Below the pieces are notes generated by a model. That model was not told the DNA's origin. It was given only the letters and a program-made list of their open reading frames with translations, and did no database searches. Positions 53,896-62,762 of a stretch of DNA of 64,000 nucleotides are shown in pieces (within the stretch, counting starts at the first letter, position 1; each line of letters opens with the position of its first letter). The stretch is taken from positions 124,001-188,000 of the forward strand of contig JACKLA010000002.1 in the NCBI GenBank assembly GCA_024236155.1, given 5' to 3'. A program made the position numbers and the translations under genes. The stretch comes from Sphingomonadaceae bacterium. Its GTDB lineage: Bacteria; Pseudomonadota; Alphaproteobacteria; Sphingomonadales; Sphingomonadaceae.

Positions 53896-54954
53896 TCAGC
53901 CCTGCGTCCAGTCGAGCACCACCTTGCCCGATTTCCCGCTCCGCATTGCGTCGAAGCCTTGCTGGAAATCCCTGTAACCGAAGCGGTGGGTGATGAGCTT
54001 GCTCACGTCGAGGCCGGAGCCGAGCATGGCGAGCATCTTGTACCATGTCTCGAACATCTCGCGGCCATAGATGGTCTTGATCGTCAGCGCCTTGAACACG
54101 ATGCGGCTCCACTCGATCTCGGTCTTGCCGCCCGGATAGCCGAGCATGGCGACGCGGCCGCCCATCACCATGTTGTCGATGATCTGGTCGAGTGCGGTCG
54201 GTGCGCCGGACATTTCCATCGCCACGTCGAAGCCTTCCTTCATGCCCAGCCGGTGGCGCACATCCTCAAGGCTTTCCTCGGCGACATTGACCGGGGTGCA
54301 GTCTGAAATCTGCGTCGCCAGCTCTAGCCGGTGCGGGTTGATGTCGGTGATGACGACGTGCCTTGCGCCGACATGGCGAGCGACGGCGGCGGCCATGATG
54401 CCGATGGGGCCGGCGCCGGTGATCAGCACGTCCTCCCCGATCAGGTCGAAGGCGAGCGCGGTATGCACTGCATTGCCCAGCGGATCGAGGATTGCGGCAA
54501 TGTCCATGTCGACATGGTCGGGCAGGGCGATCACATTGAAGGCCGGGATACAGAGATATTCGGCAAAGGCACCGGGACGGTTGACGCCTACACCCTGCGT
54601 ATCGGGGTCGAGGTGGAAGTGCCCGGCGCGCACGGCGCGGCTTTTCTCGCCGATCAGGTGCCCTTCGCCCGACACCCGCTGGCCGACCTTGAGCGGGCGG
54701 TGGACGTGGCTGCCGATTTCGGCGATCTCGCCGCCGAATTCATGGCCGACGATCATCGGCACCGGGATGGTGCGCTGCGCCCAGTCGTCCCAGTTGTAGA
54801 TATGGATATCGGTGCCGCAGATCGCGGTGCGGTGTACGCGGATCAGCACTTCGTCGGGGCCGGGCGAAGGGATCGGCTGGCGTTGCAGCCAGATACCCTG
54901 TTCGGGCTTGGCCTTGACCAGCGCATCCATGGTTCCGGTTGGTGCGTCGCTCAT
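53896..54954 (-). CDS. tdh: L-threonine 3-dehydrogenase lacking structural zinc site
   Basis: The 352-residue MDR enzyme oxidises threonine to 2-amino-3-ketobutyrate with NAD. The catalytic zinc ligands are present (Cys46 in AICGTD, His71-Glu72 in VGHEFGGE), as are GVGVNRPGAFAEYL and VLITGAGPIGIMAAA. The four cysteines of the structural zinc lobe of E. coli Tdh are all replaced, by Gly102, Ser105, Val108 and Asp116. It starts one base inside the kbl stop (TGATG), forming the kbl-tdh operon of threonine catabolism. Confidence 0.93.
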   Translation of the reverse strand: MSDAPTGTMDALVKAKPEQGIWLQRQPIPSPGPDEVLIRVHRTAICGTDIHIYNWDDWAQRTIPVPMIVGHEFGGEIAEIGSHVHRPLKVGQRVSGEGHLIGEKSRAVRAGHFHLDPDTQGVGVNRPGAFAEYLCIPAFNVIALPDHVDMDIAAILDPLGNAVHTALAFDLIGEDVLITGAGPIGIMAAAVARHVGARHVVITDINPHRLELATQISDCTPVNVAEESLEDVRHRLGMKEGFDVAMEMSGAPTALDQIIDNMVMGGRVAMLGYPGGKTEIEWSRIVFKALTIKTIYGREMFETWYKMLAMLGSGLDVSKLITHRFGYRDFQQGFDAMRSGKSGKVVLDWTQG

Positions 54955-56153
54955 CAGATTACCCCCAGCTTGCGACCGACGCGGGTGAAGGCGTCGACCG
55001 CGAAATCGACCTGGTCGGCAGTGTGCGCGGCGCTCATCTGGGTGCGGATCCGGGCAGCGCCGCGTGGCACGACGGGGAAGGAGAAACCGGTTACGAACAC
55101 GCCTTCATCGAGCAGGGCGGCGGCCATGTCGCCCGCCAGCCGCGCTTCACCCAGCATAACCGGGATGATCGGGTGTTCGCCGGGGATCAGGTCGAAGCCC
55201 GCCTCGGTCATGCCCTTGCGAAAGCGCGCGGCGTTGGCGCGCAGCGTCTCGCGCAGGCCGTTGTCGCCAAGCATTTCGAACATCTTTAGGCTCGCACCGA
55301 CAAGGCCGGGGGCGAGCGCATTGGAGAACAGGTAAGGCCGCGCGCGCTGGCGCAGCAGGTCGATCACTTCCTGCTTCGCGCAGATATAGCCGCCCATGCC
55401 GCCGCCAAGGGCCTTGCCGAGCGTGCCTGTGAGGATGTCGATCCGGCCCACGACCCCGCGATATTCGGGGCTGCCGCGGCCATTTTCGCCCATGAAGCCC
55501 GCCGCATGGCAATCGTCGACCATCACCAGCGCGTTGTACTTGTCGGCAAGGTCGCAAATGCCTTCGAGGTCGGCAATGATGCCGTCCATCGAGAACACCC
55601 CATCGGTCACGATCAGCTTGGTCCGTGCACCATCTGCATCGGCCTGTTTCAGTTGCTCTTCCAGCTCGGCCATCCGGTTGTTGGCGTAGCGATAGCGCTT
55701 CGCCTTGCACAGCCGCACCCCGTCGATGATCGAGGCGTGGTTGAGCGAATCCGAGATGATCGCGTCTTCCTCTCCCAGCAAAGGTTCGAACACCGCGCTA
55801 TTGGCATCGAAGCAGGCAGCAAAGGTGATCGAGTCCTCATAGCCGAAGAACCCTGCGATCTTCCGTTCGAGCGTGCGATGCAGGTCGAGCGTGCCGCAGA
55901 TGAACCGCACAGAGGCCATGCCGAAGCCATACTGCGCATTGGTTTCCGCCTGCGCTTTTGACAACTGCGCGTTGTCGGCCAGGCCGAGATAGTTGTTGGC
56001 GCAAAAGTTGAGCGCCTCGACCGTGCCCGCATCGGTCTTGACGGTCACCTTTGCCCCCTGCGGTGAGGTAATCAGCCGTTCGGGCTTCCACAGCCCCTGT
56101 TCCTCGATTTCCTGAAGCGTGGCCGCAATGCGGGCGTAGAATTCGTTACTCAT
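54954..56153 (-). CDS. kbl: Glycine C-acetyltransferase (2-amino-3-ketobutyrate CoA ligase)
   Basis: The 399-residue PLP enzyme splits 2-amino-3-ketobutyrate with CoA into glycine and acetyl-CoA. NFCANNYLGLAD, SLNHASIIDGVRLCKA, VDDCHAAGFMGENGRG and the PLP lysine in TLGKALGGGMGGY are the family motifs of alpha-oxoamine synthases. Length is standard. It is coupled to tdh, which makes its substrate. Confidence 0.97.
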   Translation of the reverse strand: MSNEFYARIAATLQEIEEQGLWKPERLITSPQGAKVTVKTDAGTVEALNFCANNYLGLADNAQLSKAQAETNAQYGFGMASVRFICGTLDLHRTLERKIAGFFGYEDSITFAACFDANSAVFEPLLGEEDAIISDSLNHASIIDGVRLCKAKRYRYANNRMAELEEQLKQADADGARTKLIVTDGVFSMDGIIADLEGICDLADKYNALVMVDDCHAAGFMGENGRGSPEYRGVVGRIDILTGTLGKALGGGMGGYICAKQEVIDLLRQRARPYLFSNALAPGLVGASLKMFEMLGDNGLRETLRANAARFRKGMTEAGFDLIPGEHPIIPVMLGEARLAGDMAAALLDEGVFVTGFSFPVVPRGAARIRTQMSAAHTADQVDFAVDAFTRVGRKLGVI

Positions 56154-56264
56154 GAAACCAAATGCTCCTTGCCGCGCGGCTTTGGCGCAATTCGGGCAAA
56201 GAATCCATGGCCAATACGCGCGGCGGGCGGCAGGTTGTCTTGCGCAGTTTGCCCGCCGATGACG

Positions 56265-58124
56265 CTACGGCAAGGTGCGTTCGATATAGCGGGTGACGTT
56301 CTTTTCCAGCACGTCCATCGGGGCGTTGCCACCAAGCACGACTGCATCGTTGAACGCCTTGAAATCATAGGTGTCGCCCAACGCGGCCTGCGCGCGGGCG
56401 CGCTGGGCGACGATGCGGCTGTGGCCGAGCTTGTAGCCGGTCGCCTGACCGGGCCAGCTGCAATATCGATCGACTTCGCTTTCGACCTCTTCGCGTTTGC
56501 TGCCGTTGCGCTCGACGAAGAAGGCGACAGCCCGTTCGCGGCTCCAGCCCTTGGCGTGCAACCCGGTGTCGACCACCATGCGGCAGGCGCGGAAGGCAAG
56601 CGACTGGAGATATCCGAGCCGACCGACCTTGAAATCGTCATAGGCGCCCAGCTCGTCGGCCAGTTGCTCGCCATACAGCGCCCAGCCTTCCGAAAACGGG
56701 TTGAAAGCGAGGATCGAGCGGATCAGCGGCAGGCGGTTGGAGAACTCGCCCTCCCACACATGGCCGGGGATCGTTTCGTGATAGGCCAGGTCGGCCAGAT
56801 CGTATTTGCGGTGCAGTTCGGTGCTGCGCAAATTGATCCAGAAACGGCCCGGAATGGTGCCATCCTTGCTGCCTGCGCCGCCATAGGCGCCGGGCGCACC
56901 GGCTTCTTCGGCTGGCGGGATGCGGACGACTTCCAGCTTGGGATCGACCAGCGTGTTGAAGGCGCGGGGCATCTGCGCCTTGATCCAGTTCACCCGGTCC
57001 CAGATGAACGCCATGATCTCTACGCGGCCCGGATCATCCTCGGCGAATTTGTAGCGTGGATCGCTGCCCAGCTCCTGCATCCGCTCGCCAACCGAACCCT
57101 TGGTATATCCGATTTCGCGCAGGATCGGGTCCATCCGGCCGTGCAAGGCATCGAGTTCCTCAAGTCCCTGCCGGTGGATGTCGTCGGCGCTCAGCGTGGT
57201 GGTGGTGCTCGAACGCAGCGCCCAGGCGTAGAACTCTTCGCCATGCGGCCGTGCTGAAATGCCGGGCGCATCGCTCGCCTCGCGGCGTTCGGTCTTCAAC
57301 TCAGCCAACTGGCGCTGGAGCGCTTCGAGGATCGGCCCGGTTTCGAGCGCCATCGCGCGTTTCGCGTGGCTGTCCGGCATCCCGGCTTCGGCCAGCTTGG
57401 CACGAACATCGCCGGCAAACAGATCGCCCTTGGCGGCGCTGGCGATGGTCTGTTCCATCTGCCGGATGGTCTTGTCGAGCAGGAAGCCGGGCGGCACCAC
57501 CCCGATCCCGCGCGCGGCGGCGATCCGTTCCAGCTCACCATCGAGCGTCGCCGGATAGGCTTCCATCCGCGCGATATAGGCATCGGCATCGTCGCCATTG
57601 GCGATATTGTGGCTCGATTGCAGAAAGCGCGGCATGCCGAGATATTCGCCGACATTCTGGATCACCACATAAGGCGCGGTACGCCAGTTGCCGACCGGCG
57701 TATCGCCATAGGGCAGGGCAAAGCCATCGACTGCGACCTGATAGGCGCTCTGCACCACATCGAGATTGGTCACCGTATCGGCATCGAGCCCCTCGCGCGG
57801 GAAAGCGCGCACCCGGGCGAGGTCTTCTTTGAGTGTCGCGGCGTAGCGATCCTGCCCGGCGCGCGACTGGTCTTCCAGCCTGCCGCGCAGATGGGCGTGG
57901 GCACCGGTATCGACGCCAAGGCCCGTCGCGCGTTCCGGCTCGTGCTCGAGCAAATTGTAGGCGACGGTTTCGAGCAGGCGTTTCGCGCCTATCGCGTTGG
58001 CTTCCTCGATGGCGCCGGCGCGGATGGTGTTGGCCGGCGCGCATCCGGCAGCGGCAAGGGCGGTGGTCGCGCCGAGCCCGGCAAGGGCCTGGCGACGGGT
58101 GATTTCGAAGCTGTGTGTGGTCAT
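56265..58124 (-). CDS. Tat-exported DUF885 lipoprotein (putative peptidase)
   Basis: The 619-residue protein has a twin-arginine lipoprotein signal (EITRRQALAG then ALAAAGCAP). The mature part is a DUF885 domain, a gluzincin-like family, with the presumed zinc motif YHETIPGH and a later EGWALYGEQLADELG glutamate helix. It is probably an outer-membrane or periplasmic peptidase. The start at 58124 was chosen because it begins the Tat signal. It lies 111 bases upstream of kbl on the same strand. Confidence 0.85.
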   Translation of the reverse strand: MTTHSFEITRRQALAGLGATTALAAAGCAPANTIRAGAIEEANAIGAKRLLETVAYNLLEHEPERATGLGVDTGAHAHLRGRLEDQSRAGQDRYAATLKEDLARVRAFPREGLDADTVTNLDVVQSAYQVAVDGFALPYGDTPVGNWRTAPYVVIQNVGEYLGMPRFLQSSHNIANGDDADAYIARMEAYPATLDGELERIAAARGIGVVPPGFLLDKTIRQMEQTIASAAKGDLFAGDVRAKLAEAGMPDSHAKRAMALETGPILEALQRQLAELKTERREASDAPGISARPHGEEFYAWALRSSTTTTLSADDIHRQGLEELDALHGRMDPILREIGYTKGSVGERMQELGSDPRYKFAEDDPGRVEIMAFIWDRVNWIKAQMPRAFNTLVDPKLEVVRIPPAEEAGAPGAYGGAGSKDGTIPGRFWINLRSTELHRKYDLADLAYHETIPGHVWEGEFSNRLPLIRSILAFNPFSEGWALYGEQLADELGAYDDFKVGRLGYLQSLAFRACRMVVDTGLHAKGWSRERAVAFFVERNGSKREEVESEVDRYCSWPGQATGYKLGHSRIVAQRARAQAALGDTYDFKAFNDAVVLGGNAPMDVLEKNVTRYIERTLP

Positions 58125-58170
58125 GCGGCGTGTGTGGCGCGGTGGATTGTCGGTGTCAAAGCCGGATGCG

Positions 58171-58196
58171 AAAAGGGCGGACCCTGCGGCCCGCCC
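58171..58196 (-). terminator. Intrinsic terminator of the DUF3597 gene
   Basis: On the minus strand GGGCGG pairs with CCGCCC around a 10-base loop and is followed by TTTT. It lies 25 bases beyond the DUF3597 stop. Confidence 0.7.
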
Positions 58197-58221
58197 CTTA
58201 AGGTTTTGATGTCGACCGCGA

Positions 58222-58581
58222 TCAGTCGAGGAATTCGGCCGGAACCGTGCCGCCATTCTTGGCGATTTCCTGCATCGTCTTCTTGTGCAGCCAGAGGTTT
58301 TCCTCTGCTGTGCCGGAATAGTCGGTGTCGCCAAGTTCGCCCGCCAGTTCCTTGCGGTTGGCGAAGCTCGAATCGATGCCGAGCAGCTTCATCAGGTCAA
58401 CGATCGATGTGCGCCAGTTGAGACTGTCTGCGCCCGGAATTGCATCGAGCTTGGCCGCGACATCGACAGTGGAGACTGCGGTGGGTGCCGGAGCAGCGGT
58501 TTCTGCCGCCGGTGCTTCGGTTGCTGCCGCTTCTTCCTTCTTGCCGAAAATGGCGTTCTTGATGCTGCTGAAAATACCCAT
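58222..58581 (-). CDS. DUF3597 protein
   Basis: The 119-residue protein starts MGIFSSIKNAIFGKK, the typical N-terminus of DUF3597. An Ala/Pro-rich linker follows, then the conserved helical domain (LNWRTSIVDLMKLLGIDSS, RKELAGELG, NLWLHKKTMQEIA). Function is unknown; it is a small soluble protein. AAGGAGCGCACT precedes the ATG and an intrinsic terminator follows the stop, so it is its own unit. Confidence 0.85.
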   Translation of the reverse strand: MGIFSSIKNAIFGKKEEAAATEAPAAETAAPAPTAVSTVDVAAKLDAIPGADSLNWRTSIVDLMKLLGIDSSFANRKELAGELGDTDYSGTAEENLWLHKKTMQEIAKNGGTVPAEFLD

Positions 58582-58687
58582 AGTGCGCTCCTTTGTGTCT
58601 TTGCCCAAGGCTTCAACGTGCCTGCTGCACGATGGTTTCAACATAATGGCACTTTGCGCGCAAGCTTGTAACGAATAGTCACACCTT

Positions 58688-58906
58688 ATGGATACCGTGC
58701 TCTCCCTTGTCGTCCTGGCCGCAATCGGCCTGTTCCTGGCTGCAATTTTCGCCTGGCGTCGCGGTGCGCGGCAGCAGGCGGTGCTGATGGCGATCCTTGC
58801 GCTGGTCGGGATTGCCAATGTCGCGATCTGGACGGTGCCGGACAAGCAAGGGACTTCGCCGGTCGAGAAACTCGAGGCGGCGAAGTCCGACGCTGCGACC
58901 CGCTGA
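58688..58906 (+). CDS. Small two-helix membrane protein
   Basis: A 72-residue protein with two hydrophobic spans (about 3-23 and 30-49) separated by WRRGARQQ, and a polar tail. It resembles small hypothetical membrane proteins of sphingomonads. It is divergent from the DUF3597 gene and ends 10 bases before the convergent tonB end. Function unknown. Confidence 0.55.
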   Translation: MDTVLSLVVLAAIGLFLAAIFAWRRGARQQAVLMAILALVGIANVAIWTVPDKQGTSPVEKLEAAKSDAATR

Positions 58907-58916
58907 GGGAGATGGC

Positions 58917-59603
58917 TCAGTCAGGCAGCTGCCAGCGTACCGAATTGCTATAGGTTCCGGGCACCTTCATCCCCTTGCCGTCACGCGCGGAGGTGAACCG
59001 GGCGCGCTGTTTGATCAGGCGGCAGGTCGCATCGTCGAGTTCGCCATGTCCGCTGGAGCGGGTGATCCGGCAATTCTCGACGCGGCCGCTGGTGCCGACG
59101 GACAGTGAAAAGCCGACCGTTCCCTGATATTCGCGGCGGATCCAGATGGTCCGGTAATCGCTGTTGGTGACCCAAGCTGACGGATCGTTGCTCGGTTTCG
59201 CGATGATCGGATCGAGGACAGGGGTTGGCTTAGGCTTCGGGAACGCAGGGGGATCGGCCACTTTCGCTCCGTCGGGATCGGGTTTGTAGACGAAGGGAGA
59301 CTCGTCCGGCTCCTCCGTGGTCGTTTCAGAGGCGTTGTTGCTGGGCAGCTTGAACGGGGGATCCGGGGTAAAGATCGTTTCGTTCTTCTGCGGGATCGTC
59401 TTGTCCGGCGTTTCCGGGGGTTCGGTCGGCGGTGGTGGGGGGAGCTTGAACTTCATCGATTCGAGGTTTGGCTCTTCGTTCAGCATAGGCACAACGGTGC
59501 TGAGGCCCGTGATGACGAGTCCGCCCAGCGCGACGTGAATGGCGATCACGCCGATCGCCGCAGTCGCGCGGTTGCCCGTTCCGTTCTGATCGACATAGGA
59601 CAT
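58917..59603 (-). CDS. tonB: TonB-family energy transducer
   Basis: The 228-residue protein has an N-terminal membrane anchor (about 13-38, IGVIAIHVALGGLVITGL), a proline-rich periplasmic spacer (LPPPPPTEPPETPD) and a C-terminal TonB domain (about 150-228, GTVGFSLSVGTSGRVENC). It would pass proton-motive energy to TonB-dependent receptors. No exbB or exbD is adjacent. A Zur-like palindrome sits 52 bases upstream, so it may serve zinc uptake. Confidence 0.85.
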   Translation of the reverse strand: MSYVDQNGTGNRATAAIGVIAIHVALGGLVITGLSTVVPMLNEEPNLESMKFKLPPPPPTEPPETPDKTIPQKNETIFTPDPPFKLPSNNASETTTEEPDESPFVYKPDPDGAKVADPPAFPKPKPTPVLDPIIAKPSNDPSAWVTNSDYRTIWIRREYQGTVGFSLSVGTSGRVENCRITRSSGHGELDDATCRLIKQRARFTSARDGKGMKVPGTYSNSVRWQLPD

Positions 59604-59654
59604 GGTTGCTCTCCTCTTCCCGGTATCGCCTCCACACGATACCTCGAGTCGAAT

Positions 59655-59673
59655 AATGTTATATTATATCATT
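59655..59673 (-). promoter_or_regulatory. Zur-like palindrome upstream of tonB
   Basis: The 19-base element AATGTTATATTATATCATT is a palindrome with one mismatch per arm. It matches the proteobacterial Zur consensus core ATGTTATA-N-TATAACAT at all but one arm position. It stands out sharply from the GC-rich surroundings and lies 52 bases before the tonB ATG. Confidence 0.65.
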
Positions 59674-59759
59674 CATGACAAGCGCTTTCGCGTAGCAGAT
59701 TGCCACTGATCCTGCGGGCAAGCTCGTCGGGTGCGGGATGTGGCCTTGCGGCCCGCCGA

Positions 59760-60416
59760 TCACTTGATCGGGCAGGCCGGATCGAGGCGGAAATCGAGGT
59801 AGTTGTCGACCGAACCCATCAGGTCTTCCATTTCGTTTTCGAAGAAGTGGTTGGCGCGCGGGATTTCCTCGTGATGGATGGTGATGTGCTTTTGCGTGCG
59901 CAGCTTGTCGACCAGCTTTTGGACCGCGCTCGGCTGCACCACCGTGTCCGCCGCGCCCTGCACGAAGATGCCGCTGGCGGGGCAGGGGGCGAGGAAGCTG
60001 AAATCATACATATTGGCAGGCGCCGCGACCGAGATGAAGCCACGGATTTCCGGGCGGCGCATCAGCAACTGCATGCCGATCAGCGCGCCGAAACTGACGC
60101 CCGCGACCCATGTGACCTGCGCTTCCTGGTGGATCGACTGCACCCAGTCGAGCGCGGCTGCGGCATCGGAAAGCTCGCCGATACCATTGTCGAAACTGCC
60201 CTGGCTGCGACCGACGCCGCGAAAGTTGAAGCGCAGCGTGGCGAAACCGCGATCGACGAAGGTCTTGTACAGCCGCTGGGTGATCCGCTCGTTCATCGTA
60301 CCGCCGCCCTGCGGGTGCGGGTGGAGGATCATCGCGACCGGCGCGCGCGGGCGCGGCGGCGGGGAAAAACGGCCTTCGAGACGGCCTTCGGGGCCGGGGA
60401 AAATCACTGTGGGCAT
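59760..60416 (-). CDS. Alpha/beta hydrolase
   Basis: The 218-residue cytosolic hydrolase has HPHPQGGGTMN at the oxyanion position, the GVGRSQG turn, and the nucleophile elbow GVSFGALIG. Asp and His follow near QGAADTVVQP and PRANHFF. It belongs to the CocE/NonD-type serine hydrolases often found next to Fe-S or cysteine-desulfurase genes in this group. Substrate unknown. It is divergent from the desulfurases. Confidence 0.85.
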   Translation of the reverse strand: MPTVIFPGPEGRLEGRFSPPPRPRAPVAMILHPHPQGGGTMNERITQRLYKTFVDRGFATLRFNFRGVGRSQGSFDNGIGELSDAAAALDWVQSIHQEAQVTWVAGVSFGALIGMQLLMRRPEIRGFISVAAPANMYDFSFLAPCPASGIFVQGAADTVVQPSAVQKLVDKLRTQKHITIHHEEIPRANHFFENEMEDLMGSVDNYLDFRLDPACPIK

Positions 60417-60529
60417 TAGGGCGGGCCTATCAGAACGGGTTGGCCGCGCGGCTGGCGCGCGCGAAGTAGCGGGCTATATAGTGTTTGTTCGCCAAATCGC
60501 AATCGCGCTAACCATTACAGGACGCTGCC

Positions 60530-61570
60530 ATTTCCCGCCGCATCTATCTCGACCACGCCGCCACCAGCCCGCTGCGCCCCGAAGCTCGCGCCGCGATGGA
60601 GGAAGGCTTCCGCATCTGGGCCAATCCCAGCAGCCCGCATGCCGAGGGCCGCAAGGCCAAGGCGGCGCTGGAGGATGCCCGTGAACGGGTGAAACGCGCA
60701 CTGGGCTGGGATGGCGAAGTGATCTTCACCAGCGGCGCGAGCGAGGCGCTGTGGATCGCACTCAATCGGGCGAAGCTGCACCGGACAGTCGTAAGCGCGG
60801 TGGAGCACGATGCCGTACTGCGCGCTGCCCCTGATGCTGAAATGGTCGCGATCCTCGATGGAGCCGTTCCGCTGCAATTGCTGGACCATTCGTTGGAGGG
60901 AAAACCCGCAGCCGTGGTTGCGATTCAGCAAGTCAATCCCGAGACCGGTGCCGTGGTGCATGGTGGTTCTGCACTGCGTGAAACCGTCAACCGCAATGGT
61001 GGTCTGCTGCTGGCAGATTGTTCTCAAGGTGCAGCAAAGCTCGAATTGCCCGATTGCGATATGGCCGTTGTCAGCGCGCACAAGCTGGGCGGACCGATTG
61101 GCGTGGGTGCCTTGCTGGTGCGCGATTTCGGGTTGCTCGAACCGATGGGCGGGCATGAGCGAGGCTATCGGCAGGGGACGGAGAACCTGCCGGCGATCCT
61201 TGGCATGGCTGCCGCGCTCGAAGCGGGAGGGTTGCAGAGCTGGGCAACATCGGTCGGACAACGCGCATTGTTTCGGGATCGGTTTGCCAGAAACCGGATC
61301 GCCACCGGGCAGGTGAGCTGCGACTACATTCTTGCCTTGCATCACCCTTCGATCAGCGCACAGGCACTCCTCATCCGCCTAGACGCGATGGGTTTCGCAG
61401 TGTCGGCGGGCAGTGCATGTTCTTCCGGCACGCTCAAGAAAAGCCGGGTGCTCGATGCGTTCGGGGTGGATGATGAAACCGCCGCCCGCACGATCCGCGT
61501 CAGCATCGGGTGGAACACGACGCCGGAAGACCTCGATGCTTTTGCGGAAGCTTGGGAATCTCTTTCCTGA
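60530..61570 (+). CDS. Cysteine desulfurase, first of pair, probable ATT start
   Basis: The 346-residue class V aminotransferase has the NifS/IscS features: IYLDHAATSPLRPEA at the N-terminus, VEHDAVL, QVNPETGAV, the PLP lysine in SAHKLGGPIG and the catalytic cysteine loop SAGSACSSGT. It takes sulfur from cysteine for Fe-S assembly or thiolation. The first ATG (60596) would remove the conserved first strand. Upstream there is only an in-frame ATT at 60530 with AGGA seven bases before it, after an in-frame stop, so a rare ATT start is likely. It is followed by a second desulfurase and ferredoxin. Confidence 0.85.
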   Translation: MSRRIYLDHAATSPLRPEARAAMEEGFRIWANPSSPHAEGRKAKAALEDARERVKRALGWDGEVIFTSGASEALWIALNRAKLHRTVVSAVEHDAVLRAAPDAEMVAILDGAVPLQLLDHSLEGKPAAVVAIQQVNPETGAVVHGGSALRETVNRNGGLLLADCSQGAAKLELPDCDMAVVSAHKLGGPIGVGALLVRDFGLLEPMGGHERGYRQGTENLPAILGMAAALEAGGLQSWATSVGQRALFRDRFARNRIATGQVSCDYILALHHPSISAQALLIRLDAMGFAVSAGSACSSGTLKKSRVLDAFGVDDETAARTIRVSIGWNTTPEDLDAFAEAWESLS

Positions 61571-61571
61571 T

Positions 61572-61665
61572 CCGTTCGTCCTGAGCCTGTCGAAGGGTCG
61601 CTTTTCCTTCAGGTGTTCCGCGTCGGAAAAGCGAAACGGTGCTTCGACAAGCTCAGCACGAACGG
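61572..61665. repeat. Composite inverted repeat between the desulfurase genes
   Basis: CCGTTCGTCCTGAGC... at 61572 returns as an inverted copy ending at 61665, with few mismatches around the CTGTCGAAG core, and CGCTTTTCC/GGAAAAGCG pairs inside. The GTTCGTGCTGAGCTTGTCGAAG unit is a dispersed repeat of sphingomonads. It fills the spacer and should form a long hairpin in the transcript. Confidence 0.7.
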
Positions 61666-61682
61666 CTAGATGCGGTTTCGCG

Positions 61683-62762
61683 ATGATCTATCTCGACTAC
61701 CAGGCCACCACCCCGCTCGCGCCTGAGGCGCGCGATGCGATGCTGCGCTGGCTCGACGGGCCGGATGGCACCGGCTTCGGCAATCCGCACAGCCCGCACC
61801 GCATGGGCCGGATGGCGGCGGCGGCGGTCGACGTCGCGCGCACGCAGGTGGCGGCGCTGTTCCCGGCAGGCGGGCGGGTGATCTTCACCAGCGGCGCGAC
61901 CGAAGCGATCAACCTGGCGATAAGGGGAACAGCCAGCCGTGGCGGCAGCGTGTCCGTGTCCGCCATCGAACATGCAGCGGTGCTCGATACCGCGCGCTCG
62001 CTTGGCAATTGGCATGAACTCGGCGTCGCGCAGGACGGTCTTTGCGACCCGCAGCAGGATGTGCCGGATGACACCCGGCTCTTGGCCGTCATGCAGGTCA
62101 ATAACGAGATCGGCACCATCCAGCCGACACTCGACTGGCATCGCAAGGCGAAGGAAATGAACGCGATCTACCTGTGCGATGCGGTGCAGGCCTATGGCAA
62201 GGTCGAGGTGACGGGGGCAGATATGATCGCGGTCAGCGCGCACAAGTTGCACGGTCCCAAGGGGATCGGCGCACTGTGGGTGCGCGACGGGGTTGAATTG
62301 CAGGAGGCGCAGACCGGCGGCGGGCAAGAGCACGGCCTGCGTTCGGGTACGCTCAGCCCGGCGCTCTGCGCTGGCTTTGGCGCGGCGGCCAAGCTGGCGA
62401 AGGACCAGATGGCGCAGGATAGCGAACATGTCGAAACACTGTGGCACCGCGCGCGCGAATTGTTTTCCGACTGGACGCTCAATGGCAGCGAGGATGCGCG
62501 CTGGCACGGCAATCTCAATATCCGGCGGGACGGGCTCGATGTGAACCGGCTGATGAGCGATTGCCGCAATGTGATGTTCTCCGCCGGCAGCGCCTGCGCC
62601 AGCGGATCGGGTCGCACCAGCCATGTGCTGAAAGCTATCGGGCTGGACGACCGGCAGGCGAAATGCTCCATCCGGCTGGGCTTCGGGCGTTACACCACGC
62701 TGGACGACATCGAACAGGCGGCGCAAGCCATCAACGGCGCAGCGGAGGAACAGGGCCTGTGA
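61683..62762 (+). CDS. Cysteine desulfurase, second of pair
   Basis: The 359-residue protein is another NifS/IscS-type enzyme: MIYLDYQATTPLAPEA, IEHAAVLDTA, MQVNNEIGTIQ, PLP lysine in SAHKLHGPKGIGA and catalytic cysteine in SAGSACASGSG. It is closer to classical IscS in its N-N-E-I-G motif than the preceding gene. It ends in a GTGA overlap with the ferredoxin gene, pointing to joint production. Confidence 0.9.
   Translation: MIYLDYQATTPLAPEARDAMLRWLDGPDGTGFGNPHSPHRMGRMAAAAVDVARTQVAALFPAGGRVIFTSGATEAINLAIRGTASRGGSVSVSAIEHAAVLDTARSLGNWHELGVAQDGLCDPQQDVPDDTRLLAVMQVNNEIGTIQPTLDWHRKAKEMNAIYLCDAVQAYGKVEVTGADMIAVSAHKLHGPKGIGALWVRDGVELQEAQTGGGQEHGLRSGTLSPALCAGFGAAAKLAKDQMAQDSEHVETLWHRARELFSDWTLNGSEDARWHGNLNIRRDGLDVNRLMSDCRNVMFSAGSACASGSGRTSHVLKAIGLDDRQAKCSIRLGFGRYTTLDDIEQAAQAINGAAEEQGL

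Noticed and set aside
61413..61682. Upstream extension of the second desulfurase
   Set aside because: It overlaps the first desulfurase in another frame and the repeat; conservation begins at MIYLDYQATTP.
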